A stretch of 64,000 nucleotides of DNA from Bradyrhizobium sp. LTSP849 (lineage in GTDB: Bacteria > Pseudomonadota > Alphaproteobacteria > Rhizobiales > Xanthobacteraceae), in assembly GCF_000938255.1 (NCBI RefSeq), contig NZ_JYMR01000031.1, positions 1 through 64,000 on the forward strand. The letters run 5' to 3'. Below are positions 25,500-36,228 of this stretch, in pieces. The translations under genes were made by a program, and so were the position numbers. The number at the start of each line of letters is the position of its first letter. The first letter of the stretch is position 1. A model generated the notes under the pieces. It saw nothing but the letters and a program-made list of their open reading frames with translations, had not been told where the DNA came from and ran no database searches.

Positions 25500-27238
25500 G
25501 CCCGGCGACGCCTGCAAAACCGACCGAACCTTGGCGGCAGCGTCTGATCCGCAGCCTGCTTTACGGGCGCAACGTCGATCGCGCCGCGAAAGCGCGCGCG
25601 CGCGTCGGGCTCGCGATCCTCGCCTTCGCCGGGGTCTACGCCCTGATCGGCGGCCGGCTCGTGATGTTCGCGATCGGCGCCGACGCCCACAGCGCACGGC
25701 GCGCCGCGGCGCAGGAGGTGGTCGCCACCGCGCGGCCTGATATCGTCGACCGCAACGGTGCGATCCTCGCAACCGACGTCAAGGCGGCGAGCCTGTTCGG
25801 CGAGCCGCGCCGCATCATCGACAAGGACGAGGCGATCGAGCTTCTGACCGCCACCGTACCCGACCTCGACGAGGCCGAGGTGCGCGAGCGGCTGTCGTCG
25901 CGGAAAGGTTTCGTCTGGCTCAAGCGCGAGATCACGCCGAAGCAGCAGCAGGACATCCACAAGCTCGGCCTTCCCGGCGTCGGCTTCCTGCGCGAGAACA
26001 AGCGCGTCTATCCGACCGGCAACGAGGTCGCCCACGTCATTGGTCTGGTCAACATTGACAACCAGGGCATCGCCGGCATGGAGAAGTGGCTCGACAATCA
26101 AGGGCTCGCCGATCTCCACCGCGCGGGCTTTGCTACCGACCGGCTGCAAAAGCCGATCGAGCTGTCGGTCGATTTGCGCGTCGAGCACGCGCTGCGCGAC
26201 GAGCTTCAGAAGGCCAAGGAGAAATTCCACGCCAAGGCGGCGTCCGGCATCATCTCCAACGTCAAGACCGGCGAGATCGTGGCCATGGTCTCGCTGCCGG
26301 ACTTCGATCCCAACAATCCGAAGGAAGCGCACGATCCCGATCGCATCAACCGCTTGACCACAGGCGTCTATGAAATGGGATCGACGTTCAAGTCGTTCAC
26401 GCTGGCGATGGCGCTCGATTCCGGAAAGATCAACCTGAACTCGTCGTGGGACGCCCGTGGGAACCTGCACTACGGCAAGTTCACCATCCATGACAGCCAC
26501 TCGCTCGGGCGTTTCATCAACACCAAGGAAGTGTTCACCTACTCGTCCAATATCGGCGCAGCGCGGATCGCGCTCGGCCAGGGCGTCGAGGCGCACAAGG
26601 CGTTCCTCGCCAAGATGGGCCAGTTGACGCGGCTGCGTACCGAATTGCCCGAGAGCGCGGCTCCGCTGGTGCCGCGTCGCTGGAGCGAGCTGAACACGGT
26701 CACCATCGCGTTCGGTCAGGGCCTGTCGGTCGCGCCGCTCCAGGCGGTGATGGGCATCAACGCCCTGATGAACGGCGGCTACCTGATTCCGCCGACATTC
26801 CTGAAGCGCAGCGAAGCAGAAGCGCAGGCGATGGCCAAGCGCGTGATCAAGCAGGAGACCAGCGACAAGATGCGGTATCTGATGCGGCTCAATGCCGAAA
26901 TCGGTACCGCCAAGTCCGCCGATGTCAAAGGCTACTATGTCGGCGGCAAGACCGGCACGTCGGAGAAGGTCATCAACGGCCGCTATGCCAAGAAGCGGGT
27001 GCTCAATTCCTTCACCGCGATCATGCCGTCGGACGATCCAAAATATCAGATTCTCGTCATGCTGGACGAGCCGCAGGCGCTGCCTGAAACGCATGGTTTC
27101 ATCACCTCGGGCTGGAACGCCGTGCCCACGGGCGGCAAGGTGATCGAGCGGATCGCGCCGCTCTTGGGCATCGAGCCTCGCTTCGATTTGCCGCCGTCCG
27201 ACCGCCTTATTCTTGCAGCATCCAGGGCAACCCAGTAA
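25496..27238 (+). CDS. ftsI: peptidoglycan D,D-transpeptidase FtsI (PBP3)
   Basis: 580 residues. An N-terminal membrane anchor ([20 protein letters not shown]) is followed by the PBP dimerisation domain ([16 protein letters not shown]). The transpeptidase domain has SxxK in [11 protein letters not shown] near 295, SxN in [10 protein letters not shown] near 350 and KTG in [10 protein letters not shown] near 483. All three catalytic boxes are intact. It cross-links septal peptidoglycan with FtsW. It overlaps ftsL by 4 bp. Confidence 0.96.
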   Translation: MSPATPAKPTEPWRQRLIRSLLYGRNVDRAAKARARVGLAILAFAGVYALIGGRLVMFAIGADAHSARRAAAQEVVATARPDIVDRNGAILATDVKAASLFGEPRRIIDKDEAIELLTATVPDLDEAEVRERLSSRKGFVWLKREITPKQQQDIHKLGLPGVGFLRENKRVYPTGNEVAHVIGLVNIDNQGIAGMEKWLDNQGLADLHRAGFATDRLQKPIELSVDLRVEHALRDELQKAKEKFHAKAASGIISNVKTGEIVAMVSLPDFDPNNPKEAHDPDRINRLTTGVYEMGSTFKSFTLAMALDSGKINLNSSWDARGNLHYGKFTIHDSHSLGRFINTKEVFTYSSNIGAARIALGQGVEAHKAFLAKMGQLTRLRTELPESAAPLVPRRWSELNTVTIAFGQGLSVAPLQAVMGINALMNGGYLIPPTFLKRSEAEAQAMAKRVIKQETSDKMRYLMRLNAEIGTAKSADVKGYYVGGKTGTSEKVINGRYAKKRVLNSFTAIMPSDDPKYQILVMLDEPQALPETHGFITSGWNAVPTGGKVIERIAPLLGIEPRFDLPPSDRLILAASRATQ

Positions 27239-27317
27239 TCAACGGGGTGGGCCACTGCCGCTGCTGAGTCGGGATTTTCCCGAAGATTCGGCTTTCCGGC
27301 ATGTCGACTGGAAGACC

Positions 27318-28793
27318 ATGAAGCTGCGCGATCTTCTTGGCAATGATGCCGCAATCGAGCCCGCTGTCGCAGCGCTCGACGCGACTTGCGCGCTGGAGGT
27401 GACGGGGATTGCGCTGGACAGCCGCGTGGTCAGGCCCGGCGACCTCTTTTTTGCGCTGGCAGGCAGCAAGACCGACGGCGCGCGCTTCATTGAGGCTGCA
27501 GTTGCCGCGGGTGCGTCGGCGGTCGTCGGCGATCATGCGCCAGCCGCCTGCAAGGTGCCCTTCATCGCTGTCGCCAATCCGCGCCGCGCGCTGGCGCTGG
27601 CTGCGGCAAAATTCTTCCCCGCGCAGCCTGCGACCATCGCGGCGGTGACCGGTACCAGCGGCAAGACCTCGGTGGCGGCGTTCACGCGGCAGATCTGGGA
27701 GCGGCTCGGGCATGCCTCCGCCAGCATAGGCACGATCGGCTTGGTCTCGCCCAAGCGCACGGTCTACGGCTCGCTGACGACGCCGGATCCGATCGCGCTG
27801 CATCGGCAGATCGACGAGATCGCACACGATGGCGTCACGCATCTTGCGTTCGAGGCATCTTCGCACGGGCTCGATCAATATCGCCTTGACGGCGTGCGTG
27901 TCTCCGCCGGCGGCTTCACCAATCTTTCGCGCGACCACATGGACTACCATCCGACCGTCGCGCATTATCTGGCGGCCAAGCTGCGGCTGTTCCGCGAGCT
28001 GGTTCCGCCGGGCGGTGCTGCCGTGATCTCGGCCGATCATGATTGTTCGGCCGAAGTGATCGACGCCGCCAGGACGCGCGGCCTGCGCGCGATGGCGGTT
28101 GGCCGCAACGGCGACGGAGCAGGCGAGGGCATCCGTCTCACTGAAGCCGAGGTCGAAGGTTTCTCGCAGAAGCTTGCGCTTGAGCATGGCGGCAAGCGTT
28201 ATGCGATCCGGCTGCCGCTGGTCGGCGAATTCCAGATCGAGAATGCGCTGGTGTCGGCCGGTCTTGCGATCGGGACCGGCAGCGATGCCGCCAATGTGTT
28301 TGCGAGCCTCGAACATCTCGAAGGTGCCAAGGGCCGGCTCGAGCGTGTCGGCGAGCGCAATGGCGCGCCGATCTTCGTCGACTATGCGCACAAGCCCGAT
28401 GCGCTGGCGAAGGCGTTGCAGGCGTTGCGTCCCTACGCCAAGCGCAAGCTGGTCGTCGTGTTCGGTGCCGGCGGCGATCGCGATGCCGGCAAGCGGCCGA
28501 TCATGGGCGAGATCGCGGCTGACAACGCCGACCGTGTCATCATCACTGACGACAATCCGCGCAGCGAGAAGCCGGAAGCCATTCGCGCCGCGATCCTCGC
28601 CGCCGCCAAGGGTGCCCGCGAAATCGGCGACCGCGCCGCCGCGATCCGCGCTGCGATCGAGGAACTTGAAGAAGGTGATGCGCTGCTCGTCGCAGGCAAG
28701 GGACATGAGACCGGGCAGATCGTCGGCGGAGAGGTGCTGCCCTTCAGTGATCACGAGGCGGTCGCCGCCGCATTAGCGTCGAGGGTCGCATGA
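27318..28793 (+). CDS. murE: UDP-MurNAc-L-Ala-D-Glu:meso-diaminopimelate ligase
   Basis: 491 residues from the ATG at 27318, where family homology begins ([11 protein letters not shown]). ATP loop [11 protein letters not shown] near 112, substrate segment [16 protein letters not shown], carbamylated-Lys region, and the diaminopimelate-selecting DNPR motif in [14 protein letters not shown] near 412. So the cell uses meso-DAP peptidoglycan. It lies 79 bp after ftsI and overlaps murF by 4 bp. Confidence 0.96.
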   Translation: MKLRDLLGNDAAIEPAVAALDATCALEVTGIALDSRVVRPGDLFFALAGSKTDGARFIEAAVAAGASAVVGDHAPAACKVPFIAVANPRRALALAAAKFFPAQPATIAAVTGTSGKTSVAAFTRQIWERLGHASASIGTIGLVSPKRTVYGSLTTPDPIALHRQIDEIAHDGVTHLAFEASSHGLDQYRLDGVRVSAGGFTNLSRDHMDYHPTVAHYLAAKLRLFRELVPPGGAAVISADHDCSAEVIDAARTRGLRAMAVGRNGDGAGEGIRLTEAEVEGFSQKLALEHGGKRYAIRLPLVGEFQIENALVSAGLAIGTGSDAANVFASLEHLEGAKGRLERVGERNGAPIFVDYAHKPDALAKALQALRPYAKRKLVVVFGAGGDRDAGKRPIMGEIAADNADRVIITDDNPRSEKPEAIRAAILAAAKGAREIGDRAAAIRAAIEELEEGDALLVAGKGHETGQIVGGEVLPFSDHEAVAAALASRVA

Positions 28794-30169
28794 GCGCGCC
28801 AATTTGGACGGTGGCCGAGGTGGCGCGCGCGCTGGGCGTGGTCGGATCGTTCCCCGATACGCCGATCGACTTCGTCACCCAGGACAGCCGGCTGGTGAAG
28901 CCGGGCAGCCTGTTCGTGGCGCTGAGCGGCACGCCGAGCGGCGGCTTCATCTCGGCCTTCGCCAGCGCGCGCGACGGATGGGAGTTCGCGGACAAGGCGG
29001 AAGCCTCGGGCGCGGTTGCGATGATCGTGCCGCACGAAATCGCGGGCATCGGTATTCCGCAGATCGTCGTGAAGGACACGCTGATCGACGGGCTCTGGGG
29101 CCTCGCGCGTGCCGCACGCGCGCGCTTCAACGGGCCGGTGATCGGGCTCACCGGCAGCGCCGGCAAGACCAGCACCAAGGAATTTCTCGCGGCCTATTCA
29201 AACGCCTATGCGAGCCCGTCGAGCTTCAACAATTTCTGGGGCGTGCCGCTGACGCTGTGCAACGCCCGGCCCAATGCGAGCCTCTGGGTCGTCGAGATGG
29301 GTATGAACCAGACCGGCGAGATCGCGCGGCTGAGCGAACTGACGCGGCCGACCGTCGCGCTCGTCGTCAACGTCCAGCCGGTGCATCTGGAAAAGCTCGG
29401 CTCGCTCGAGGCGATCCGTCGCGAGAAGGTGTCGATCGCGCTCGGCCTGCCCGAGGGTGGTGTGCTGGTGCTGCCGGCCGGGATCAAGGCGCCGGACTGG
29501 AAGGGCAAGGTAGTCCGCTTCGGCGAGAAGGCCGAGGTGCATGAGATCACCCACGCGCCGCATGGCGAGAGCTGGCAGGTCGTGGCCGGGATCGGCAAGA
29601 AAGAGATCGCGTTCAGCCTGACGCCGGGCGCGCCGCACCGCGTTCAGAACGCGCTGGCCGCGCTCGCGTCGATCCATGCCGCCAAGCTCGAAGTTGCGAT
29701 GCTTGCGATCAAGCTCGACCGCGTCGGCATCATGACCGGCCGCGGCGTCGAGCAGGCGGTCGGCGGCGTCACCGTGATCGACGACAGCTTTAACGGCAAT
29801 CCGGCCAGCGTGGCTGCTGCACTGCAAAGTCTCCAGGCGCGTCACATGACCGGCGGCCGTCGCATTGCGGTGCTCGGCGACATGCTGGAGCTGGGCGGCG
29901 ACGCGCCTCACTATCACACCGCCCTTGCCGCGCATCTTGCCGGCATCGACGGCGTCTATTGCGTCGGGCCCCTGATGCGCCACCTCTATGATTTGCTTCC
30001 CGCCGGCAAGGGCCTCGGCTGGCACCACGACCCTGCCACGTTGAATCCGAGCGATGTTGCGGCGCTTCTGAAGGCAGGCGATGTGGTGGTTGTCAAGGGC
30101 AGCAAGAAGATGTTCTGGGTCAACAAGTTTGTGCCGGGCCTAGTGGCCGCCTTGCAGGCAAAGGCGTAA
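28790..30169 (+). CDS. murF: UDP-MurNAc-tripeptide:D-Ala-D-Ala ligase
   Basis: 459 residues. It adds D-Ala-D-Ala to the UDP-MurNAc tripeptide, the last cytosolic peptide step. Visible are the N-terminal substrate domain (FVTQDSRLVKPGSLFVALSG), ATP loop LTGSAGKTSTKEFL near 122, SFNNFWGVPLT, VVEMGMNQTGEIARL and the C-terminal IDDSFNGNPASVAAAL and VLGDMLELGG. It overlaps murE by 4 bp; a 176-bp gap without recognisable features separates it from mraY. Confidence 0.96.
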   Translation: MSAPIWTVAEVARALGVVGSFPDTPIDFVTQDSRLVKPGSLFVALSGTPSGGFISAFASARDGWEFADKAEASGAVAMIVPHEIAGIGIPQIVVKDTLIDGLWGLARAARARFNGPVIGLTGSAGKTSTKEFLAAYSNAYASPSSFNNFWGVPLTLCNARPNASLWVVEMGMNQTGEIARLSELTRPTVALVVNVQPVHLEKLGSLEAIRREKVSIALGLPEGGVLVLPAGIKAPDWKGKVVRFGEKAEVHEITHAPHGESWQVVAGIGKKEIAFSLTPGAPHRVQNALAALASIHAAKLEVAMLAIKLDRVGIMTGRGVEQAVGGVTVIDDSFNGNPASVAAALQSLQARHMTGGRRIAVLGDMLELGGDAPHYHTALAAHLAGIDGVYCVGPLMRHLYDLLPAGKGLGWHHDPATLNPSDVAALLKAGDVVVVKGSKKMFWVNKFVPGLVAALQAKA

Positions 30170-30345
30170 ACTGCTTGGAAGGCACTGTTCCTGATCCCAC
30201 CTATTTGCGGCGCGCAACCATCAGGTTTCTTGCAGTCCGGTTTTTTGGAGGTCATCCGACCCATGATGAAGACCAGCAAATGCGCGTGAGGCGAAATCTG
30301 CGTCTGAAAAAGCCCGCGTGCGGAAGGCGCCATAGGACCGTCTGA

Positions 30346-31449
30346 ATGTTTTACTGGCTGATCGAGCTCTCCAACACATTTCCAGGCTTCGGTGCGATTC
30401 GCACCGTCTTGAACGTCTTCCGCTACATCACGTTCCGCACCGGCGGCGCCGTCGTCACCGGCGCGCTGTTCGTGTTCCTGTTCGGACCCTGGATCATCGA
30501 CCACTTACGCATCCGCCAGGGCAAGGGTCAGCCGATCCGGGCCGACGGTCCGCAATCGCATCTGAGCAAGAAGGGCACGCCCACCATGGGTGGGCTGATG
30601 ATCCTGTCCGGCCTCACGGTCGGCACGGTGCTGTGGGCCAATCCACTCAATCCCTATGTCTGGATCGTGCTCGCGGTCACGCTCGGCTTCGGCTTCGTCG
30701 GCTTCTATGACGATTACCTCAAGGTGACCAAGCAAACCACGACCGGGTTCGGCGGCAAGCTGCGCCTGCTGATCGAGGCGCTGATTGCGCTGGTCGCCTG
30801 CTATGCGCTGGTGCGGCTGAACCGCGATCCCGCGTCGACCGCGCTGACGATTCCTTTCTTGAAGGATACGGTGCTGCATTTCGGCTGGTTCTTCGTCGTG
30901 TTCGGCGCCTTTGTCATCGTCGGCGCCGGCAATGCGGTGAACCTCACCGACGGTCTCGACGGCTTGGCAATCGTGCCCGTGATGATCGCGACTGCGAGCT
31001 TTGCGATGATCGCCTATCTCGCCGGCAACGCGGTGTTCGCCGACTATCTCCAGATCAAATATGTCGCCGGCACCGGCGAGCTCGCGGTGCTCTGCGGCGC
31101 GCTGTTGGGTGCCGGCCTCGGCTTCCTCTGGTTCAACGCGCCGCCTGCCTCGATCTTCATGGGCGACACCGGCTCGCTCGCGCTTGGCGGCATGTTGGGT
31201 TCGATCGCGGTCGCGGTGAAGCACGAGATCGTGCTTGCGGTGATCGGCGGCCTGTTCGTGCTGGAGGCGGTCTCCGTCATCGTGCAGGTTGTGTCGTTCA
31301 AGCTCACGGGAAAGCGCATCTTCCGCATGGCGCCGATCCACCACCATTTCGAGCAGCTCGGCTGGACCGAGCCGCAGATCGTCATCCGCTTCTGGATCAT
31401 CTCGGTGATGCTGGCGCTCGCCGGCCTCTCCACGCTGAAGCTGCGGTGA
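30346..31449 (+). CDS. mraY: phospho-MurNAc-pentapeptide translocase
   Basis: 367 residues, about 10 membrane helices. It transfers phospho-MurNAc-pentapeptide to undecaprenyl phosphate, forming lipid I. Conserved cytosolic loops carry the active site: [12 protein letters not shown], the DD of [13 protein letters not shown] near 120, [14 protein letters not shown] near 200, [12 protein letters not shown] and [12 protein letters not shown]. The first residues ([10 protein letters not shown]) match the usual MraY start. Confidence 0.97.
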   Translation: MFYWLIELSNTFPGFGAIRTVLNVFRYITFRTGGAVVTGALFVFLFGPWIIDHLRIRQGKGQPIRADGPQSHLSKKGTPTMGGLMILSGLTVGTVLWANPLNPYVWIVLAVTLGFGFVGFYDDYLKVTKQTTTGFGGKLRLLIEALIALVACYALVRLNRDPASTALTIPFLKDTVLHFGWFFVVFGAFVIVGAGNAVNLTDGLDGLAIVPVMIATASFAMIAYLAGNAVFADYLQIKYVAGTGELAVLCGALLGAGLGFLWFNAPPASIFMGDTGSLALGGMLGSIAVAVKHEIVLAVIGGLFVLEAVSVIVQVVSFKLTGKRIFRMAPIHHHFEQLGWTEPQIVIRFWIISVMLALAGLSTLKLR

Positions 31450-31456
31450 TCGATCG

Positions 31457-32857
31457 ATGATCCCGGTCACGTCCTTTGCCGGCAAGACGGTCGCGGTGTT
31501 CGGCCTCGGCGGCTCGGGGCTGGCGTCCTGCCACGCGCTGCAGGCCGGTGGCGCCGAGGTGATCGCGGGCGATGACAGTGCCGAGAATATCGCCAAGGCT
31601 GCGCAAGCCGGCTTCATCACTGCGGATCTGCGCAACGTCTCCTGGACGAATTTTGCGGCGCTCGTGCTCGCGCCCGGCGTGCCGCTCACCCATCCGGTGC
31701 CGCATTGGAGCGTGCTGAAGGCGCGCGAGGCAGGCTGCGAGGTGATCGGCGACATCGAGCTGTTCTGCCGCGAGCGGCGCCGGCACGCGCCGGATGCGCC
31801 CTTCGTCGCCATCACCGGCACTAACGGCAAGTCGACCACGACGGCGCTGATCGCGCATCTCACGAAAGTCGCCGGCTACGACACCCAGATGGGCGGCAAT
31901 ATCGGCACCGCGATCCTGTCGCTGGAGCCGCCGCGCATGGGCCGCGTCCATGTGATCGAGATGTCGTCCTACCAGATCGACCTCACGCCCTCGCTAGATC
32001 CTTCCGTCGGCATCTTGCTCAATGTCAGCGAGGACCATATCGACCGCCACGGCACCATCGCGCATTACGCGGCGGTGAAGGAACGCCTCGTCGCAGGCGT
32101 GCAAGGAGGCGGCACCTCGATCGTCGGCGTCGACGACGGCTTTTGCCGCGACATCGCCGACCGGCTCGACCGCGCCGGCAAGAAGGTCGAGCGCATCTCC
32201 GTCAAGAATCCGCTGGCGAGCGGCATTTATGTGGAGCACGGCACTATCGTGCGCGCGTCAGGCGGTGCGAAGAGCGAGGTCGCAAAGCTCGGCGGCATCG
32301 GTTCGCTGCGCGGCCTGCACAACGCGCAGAACGCGGCCTGTGCCGCGGCCGCTGCGCTCGCGATGAGCATCAGTCTCGATGTCTTGCAGAACGGCCTGCG
32401 CAGCTTTCCGGGTCTGGCCCACCGCATGGAGCAGGTCGGCCGCCGCGCCAACGTGCTGTTCGTCAACGACTCCAAGGGCACCAACGCCGACGCCACCGCG
32501 CATGCGCTGTCATCCTTTTCGGAAATCTTCTGGATCGCTGGCGGCAAGCCGAAGGCCGGCGGCATCACTGGCCTCACCGGTTTCTTCCCGCGCATCCGAA
32601 AAGCCTACCTGATCGGCGAGGCGGCACAGGAGTTTTCCGGCACGCTCGGCAGTGTGGTGGCGCACGAAATCAGCCAGACGCTCGACGTCGCGGTTGCGCA
32701 TGCCGCGCGCGACGCGGAAGCCTCGGGGCTCTCTGACGCGGTCGTGCTGCTGTCGCCGGCCTGCGCTTCCTTCGACCAGTACCGCAACTTCGAGATCCGC
32801 GGCACCAAGTTCCGCGAATTGGTGCAGGCGCTGCCGGGTGTGAAACCGGTGGTGTAG
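31457..32857 (+). CDS. murD: UDP-MurNAc-L-Ala:D-Glu ligase
   Basis: 466 residues. It adds D-glutamate to UDP-MurNAc-L-Ala. Features: N-terminal Rossmann-like [22 protein letters not shown] loop [14 protein letters not shown] near 121, [36 protein letters not shown] and [11 protein letters not shown]. It starts 7 bp after mraY, so the two are co-transcribed. It ends before a palindromic repeat. Confidence 0.96.
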   Translation: MIPVTSFAGKTVAVFGLGGSGLASCHALQAGGAEVIAGDDSAENIAKAAQAGFITADLRNVSWTNFAALVLAPGVPLTHPVPHWSVLKAREAGCEVIGDIELFCRERRRHAPDAPFVAITGTNGKSTTTALIAHLTKVAGYDTQMGGNIGTAILSLEPPRMGRVHVIEMSSYQIDLTPSLDPSVGILLNVSEDHIDRHGTIAHYAAVKERLVAGVQGGGTSIVGVDDGFCRDIADRLDRAGKKVERISVKNPLASGIYVEHGTIVRASGGAKSEVAKLGGIGSLRGLHNAQNAACAAAAALAMSISLDVLQNGLRSFPGLAHRMEQVGRRANVLFVNDSKGTNADATAHALSSFSEIFWIAGGKPKAGGITGLTGFFPRIRKAYLIGEAAQEFSGTLGSVVAHEISQTLDVAVAHAARDAEASGLSDAVVLLSPACASFDQYRNFEIRGTKFRELVQALPGVKPVV

Positions 32858-32880
32858 GGCTCGCTTGCTCCTCATTCTTT

Positions 32881-32979
32881 GTCGTCGCCCGGCTTGACCG
32901 GGCGACCCAGTATCCAGAGGCGGTGCTTGAGCTGAGGGGCCGCGGCGTACTGGATGCCCCGCCTTCGCGGGGCATGACC
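32881..32979. repeat. palindromic repeat family A, copy 2
   Basis: Same arrangement as at 10337: CGCCCGG-CTTGA-CCGGGCG, then CCAGTA...TACTGG, then CCCCGCCTTCGCGGGG and CATGAC. It lies in the 232-bp murD-ftsW gap inside the dcw cluster. Confidence 0.85.
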
Positions 32980-33089
32980 AGCATTTGAGGTGCGCTCCCC
33001 CGCTATCTCCAAACATCCGCATTCCCTTAACCCCCCGGTAACCAACCTCGGCGACCAATGGACCATCTCTGTCCGAAAGTCGGCCGCGC

Positions 33090-34241
33090 ATGCTCTCCCG
33101 TGAAGAACGCACCCCCTTTACCGAGTGGTGGTGGACCGTCGACAAGCCGCTGCTCGGCGCGATCCTGGTGTTGATGCTGACCGGCGTCATTCTGTCACTG
33201 GCGGCGAGCCCGCCGGTTGCGACCCGCATCGGGCTCGATCCCTTTCACTTCTTCAGCCGGCACGTGATGTTCCTGGCGCCGTCCTTCATGGTGCTGGTCG
33301 GCGTCTCCTTCCTGTCGCCGCGGGCGATCCGCCGCTCGGCCCTGATCATTTTTGCCGCCAGCATCATCCTGATCGTGCTGACGCTGGCGGTTGGCCCCGA
33401 GGTGAAGGGCTCGCGGCGCTGGATCACGCTGCTCGGCGTCAACATCCAGGCTTCCGAAATTGCAAAACCATCGTTTGTCGTCATCGCGGCCTGGTTGTTC
33501 GCGGAATCGACCAAGCGGCCGGAGATGCCGGCAACCTCGATGGCGCTGGTGCTGCTGTTGATGCTGGTTTCGCTCTTGGTGATGGAGCCCGACTTCGGCC
33601 AGACCATGCTGATCCTGATGGTATGGGGCTCGTTGTTCTTCATCGCGGGCATGCGCATGATCTGGGTATTCGGCCTTGCCGGCATCGGCGCGGCTGGCCT
33701 GTTCAGCGCGTACTTATTCGTTCCGCACGTTGCGGGCCGCATCAAGCGCTTCATGAATCCGGGCTCGGGCGACACCTTCCAGGTCGATACCGCCATGGAG
33801 GCCTTCTATAACGGCGGATGGTTCGGGCTCGGACCGGGCGAGGGCATCGCCAAACGCAGCCTGCCGGACAGCCACACCGACTTCGTGTTCGCGGTTGCCG
33901 CCGAAGAGTTCGGCATCATCCTGTGCCTTGCGATGCTGGCGCTGTTCGCCTTCGTCGTCATCCGCACGCTGTCGCGCGCCTATGCCAACGAGGACATGTT
34001 CTCGCGCTTCGCCGCCTCGGGCCTCGCGATCCTGTTCGGCGTACAGGCCGCGATCAACATGTCGGTCAATCTCCAGCTCATCCCCGCCAAGGGCATGACG
34101 CTGCCATTCATTTCCTATGGCGGCTCCTCGATCGTGTCGCTGTCTTATGGCGTCGGCATGATGCTGGCGCTGACGCGGCTGCGCCCGCGCACCGAGGTGG
34201 AGTCGATCGGCCGCGCCGAAGCGATGCGGAGTTACGCGTAG
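33090..34241 (+). CDS. ftsW: septal peptidoglycan glycosyltransferase FtsW (SEDS family)
   Basis: 383 residues with about 10 membrane helices. SEDS signatures: FFSRHVMFLAPSFM, VKGSRRWITLLGVNIQASEIAKPS shortened here as SRRWITLLGVNIQ, MEPDFGQTMLILMVWG (containing the catalytic Asp region in the large loop), GPGEGIAKRSLPDSHTDFVF and LPFISYGGSSIVSL. It polymerises lipid II at the septum together with FtsI. The 5' gap carries a family-A repeat, so it may have its own promoter or rely on read-through. Confidence 0.95.
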   Translation: MLSREERTPFTEWWWTVDKPLLGAILVLMLTGVILSLAASPPVATRIGLDPFHFFSRHVMFLAPSFMVLVGVSFLSPRAIRRSALIIFAASIILIVLTLAVGPEVKGSRRWITLLGVNIQASEIAKPSFVVIAAWLFAESTKRPEMPATSMALVLLLMLVSLLVMEPDFGQTMLILMVWGSLFFIAGMRMIWVFGLAGIGAAGLFSAYLFVPHVAGRIKRFMNPGSGDTFQVDTAMEAFYNGGWFGLGPGEGIAKRSLPDSHTDFVFAVAAEEFGIILCLAMLALFAFVVIRTLSRAYANEDMFSRFAASGLAILFGVQAAINMSVNLQLIPAKGMTLPFISYGGSSIVSLSYGVGMMLALTRLRPRTEVESIGRAEAMRSYA

Positions 34242-34246
34242 TTTTT

Positions 34247-34328
34247 CGTCGTTGCGAGCACAGCGAAGCAATCCAGGCTGTCTCCTCGCAGGTAGTCTGG
34301 ATTGCTTCGCTTCGCTCGCAATAACGGG
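34247..34328. repeat. palindromic intergenic repeat (family B)
   Basis: TTGCGAGCACAGCGAAGCAA and TTGCTTCGCTTCGCTCGCAA are near-perfect inverted arms around CCAGGCTGTC...GTCTGG. It fills most of the ftsW-murG gap and would form a long stem in the mRNA directly before murG. Confidence 0.8.
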
Positions 34329-34352
34329 AGAGACATTGTAAAAGCTGTCTCC

Positions 34353-35453
34353 ATGGACAAATCCCCCTTGATTCTTCTCGCCGCGGGCGGCACCGGCGGT
34401 CATCTGTTTCCGGCCGAGGCGCTCGGCGTCGAATTGATCCGGCGCGGCTTTCGCGTTCGTCTCGTCACGGATGAGCGCGCGTTGCGCTATAGCGGGCTGT
34501 TCACCAAGGACATGATCGACGTCGTTGCAAGCGAGACCGCGCGCGGCCGCAATCCGTTGCAGATCGCCTATGCCGGCCTCACGCTCGCCACGGGCACGCT
34601 GTCCGCTTACGGCTTGATCAAGCGACTGAAGCCGGCCGCCGTCGTCGGCTTCGGCGGCTATCCGACATTGCCGCCGCTGGTCGCTGCGAAATTCGCCGGC
34701 GTGCCCGGCATCATCCACGACGCCAACGCGGTGCTCGGCCGCGCCAACCGGTTTCTCGCAAGCCGTGTCCGCGCCATTGCGACGTCGTTGCCCGGCGTGC
34801 TCGATCGTGATCCGGCGCTCGCCGGCAAGACCACGACGGTCGGCACGCCGATGCGGCCCGCGATTCTTGCCGCTGCCGCCGTGAAATATGCCGCACCCGA
34901 AATGAACGGACCGCTGCGCCTGCTCGTCGTCGGCGGCAGCCAGGGTGCGCGCATCATGGCCGATATCGTGCCGGGCGCGATCGAGCGGCTCGAGCCTGCG
35001 CTGTGGGGCCGGCTGATCCTCACCCAGCAGGTGCGCGACGAGGATACGGCGCGCGTGCGCGCGGTCTACGACAAGCTCAAGATCAATGCGGAGCTCGCGC
35101 CGTTCTTCACCGACTTGCCGGCGCGGCTCGCCTCCAACCATCTGGTGGTGTCGCGCTCCGGCGCCGGCACGGTCGCCGAGCTCGCCGCAATCGGTCGGCC
35201 CTCGATCCTGGTGCCGCTGCCGGGTGCGATCGACCAGGACCAGTTCGCCAATGCTGGTGTGCTGGCCAAAGTCGACGGCGCGATCCGCATCCCGCAGGCC
35301 GAATTTACCTCCGATCGACTGGCCGCCGAGATATCCGCCTTCGCCGCCGAGCCGGCGCGCCTGGCCGCCATGGCCGATGCCGCCCACAGTGCCGGCCGGC
35401 TCGATGCCGCTGAGCGTCTGGCCGATCTGGTGGTCAAGGTCGCGGGAATCTGA
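34353..35453 (+). CDS. murG: UDP-GlcNAc:lipid I GlcNAc transferase MurG
   Basis: 366 residues from the ATG at 34353; the longer frame is encoded by the upstream repeat. It makes lipid II. N-terminal LLAAGGTGGHLFPAEALG, VVGFGGYPTLPPLVAA, PLRLLVVGGSQGARIMADI and C-terminal VVSRSGAGTVAELAAIGRPS with IDQDQFANAGVL are typical glycosyltransferase family 28 motifs. The usual HEQNA-x-x-G lipid-I loop reads HDANAVLGRAN, so E and Q of the motif are replaced. Confidence 0.95.
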   Translation: MDKSPLILLAAGGTGGHLFPAEALGVELIRRGFRVRLVTDERALRYSGLFTKDMIDVVASETARGRNPLQIAYAGLTLATGTLSAYGLIKRLKPAAVVGFGGYPTLPPLVAAKFAGVPGIIHDANAVLGRANRFLASRVRAIATSLPGVLDRDPALAGKTTTVGTPMRPAILAAAAVKYAAPEMNGPLRLLVVGGSQGARIMADIVPGAIERLEPALWGRLILTQQVRDEDTARVRAVYDKLKINAELAPFFTDLPARLASNHLVVSRSGAGTVAELAAIGRPSILVPLPGAIDQDQFANAGVLAKVDGAIRIPQAEFTSDRLAAEISAFAAEPARLAAMADAAHSAGRLDAAERLADLVVKVAGI

Positions 35454-35563
35454 GGGCTCGGCTCTTGCGCAACCATCAGTAGCGCGTCGATCTCGGAACA
35501 TGCTAAGAATGATCTGAGTTTTTTTCTTCCTGCCTTCGCGCGACGGTTTACCCCTTCATACTC

Positions 35564-36106
35564 ATGACGCAGTTGTTGCTTCTGCCCTTGATGGTCTATG
35601 CCGCGTGCGGCCTCGTGCTGAGTTTGGCTGCCCACATTCTCTCCCTGTTCGGGGTGGAGTTTGGCACAGCGCTGTTCTTTGCTCTGCATGTCGGGATTTT
35701 TCCGCTCTGGATTCCAGTCGTTTTTCTGTCGATGAAGATGGCCAGCGGCACAAGCCGTAGGGATTTCTGGAAGGTCGCGCTCTCAGGGTGTCCTCCCTGG
35801 ATGCGGTACATGACGCGCGGGTTCTTCATCTATGCGATCGTGAATTTTGCGATCTTCTTTTTTCTCGCGGTCGGGCATCCCTCTGTTAAGCAGGTCAGCG
35901 GAGCTCCTTCGGCTGTCGAGCTTCACGGCTTTTCCGGCCATTGGATGGCATTCTATTCCGCGGGTCTCGCGGTCCTGACCACGGCCTATCGGCGAGGGCT
36001 TTCGAATCTCCAGCGACACTGCCCGTTCGGCCACGACGTTGGCTGGAGCGACAAGTTTTGCCCGACATGCGGCGCCTCGATTCCTGCCGATTCGAGCCTG
36101 TCGTAA
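35564..36106 (+). CDS. membrane protein with C-terminal zinc-ribbon, inserted in the dcw cluster
   Basis: 180 residues with about four hydrophobic helices (LLLPLMVYAACGLVLSLAAH; FGTALFFALHVGIFPLWIPV; FFIYAIVNFAIFFFLAVG; WMAFYSAGLAVLTTAY) and a C-terminal metal-binding-like motif: HCPFGHDVGWSDKFCPTCGA. I do not recognise a family. It lies between murG and murC, where most dcw clusters have nothing, and its codons are visibly less GC-rich than those of its neighbours, suggesting later acquisition. Function unknown; its place alone does not show a role in wall synthesis. Confidence 0.7.
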   Translation: MTQLLLLPLMVYAACGLVLSLAAHILSLFGVEFGTALFFALHVGIFPLWIPVVFLSMKMASGTSRRDFWKVALSGCPPWMRYMTRGFFIYAIVNFAIFFFLAVGHPSVKQVSGAPSAVELHGFSGHWMAFYSAGLAVLTTAYRRGLSNLQRHCPFGHDVGWSDKFCPTCGASIPADSSLS

Positions 36107-36120
36107 CGGCAGATTTGTCT

Positions 36121-36158
36121 TGTCATGACCGGCGAAAGCGGGGCATCCAGTAGTCATG
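36121..36158. repeat. partial family-A repeat (right arm only, reversed)
   Basis: GTCATGACCGGCGAAAGCGG followed by GGCATCCAGTA is the reverse complement of the right half of family A (TACTGGATGCC...CATGAC) with several changes. It lies between the membrane protein and murC. Confidence 0.6.
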
Positions 36159-36228
36159 AATGCGGCTGATTTGATCCGCAACCTTTAGCCAAGGCTGCCC
36201 CTGTGGCGGTGAGGTCAGGGAACAGAGC

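Noticed and set aside
34302-34352. Upstream start for murG
   Set aside because: The added residues are encoded by repeat family B; MurG homology begins at 34353.
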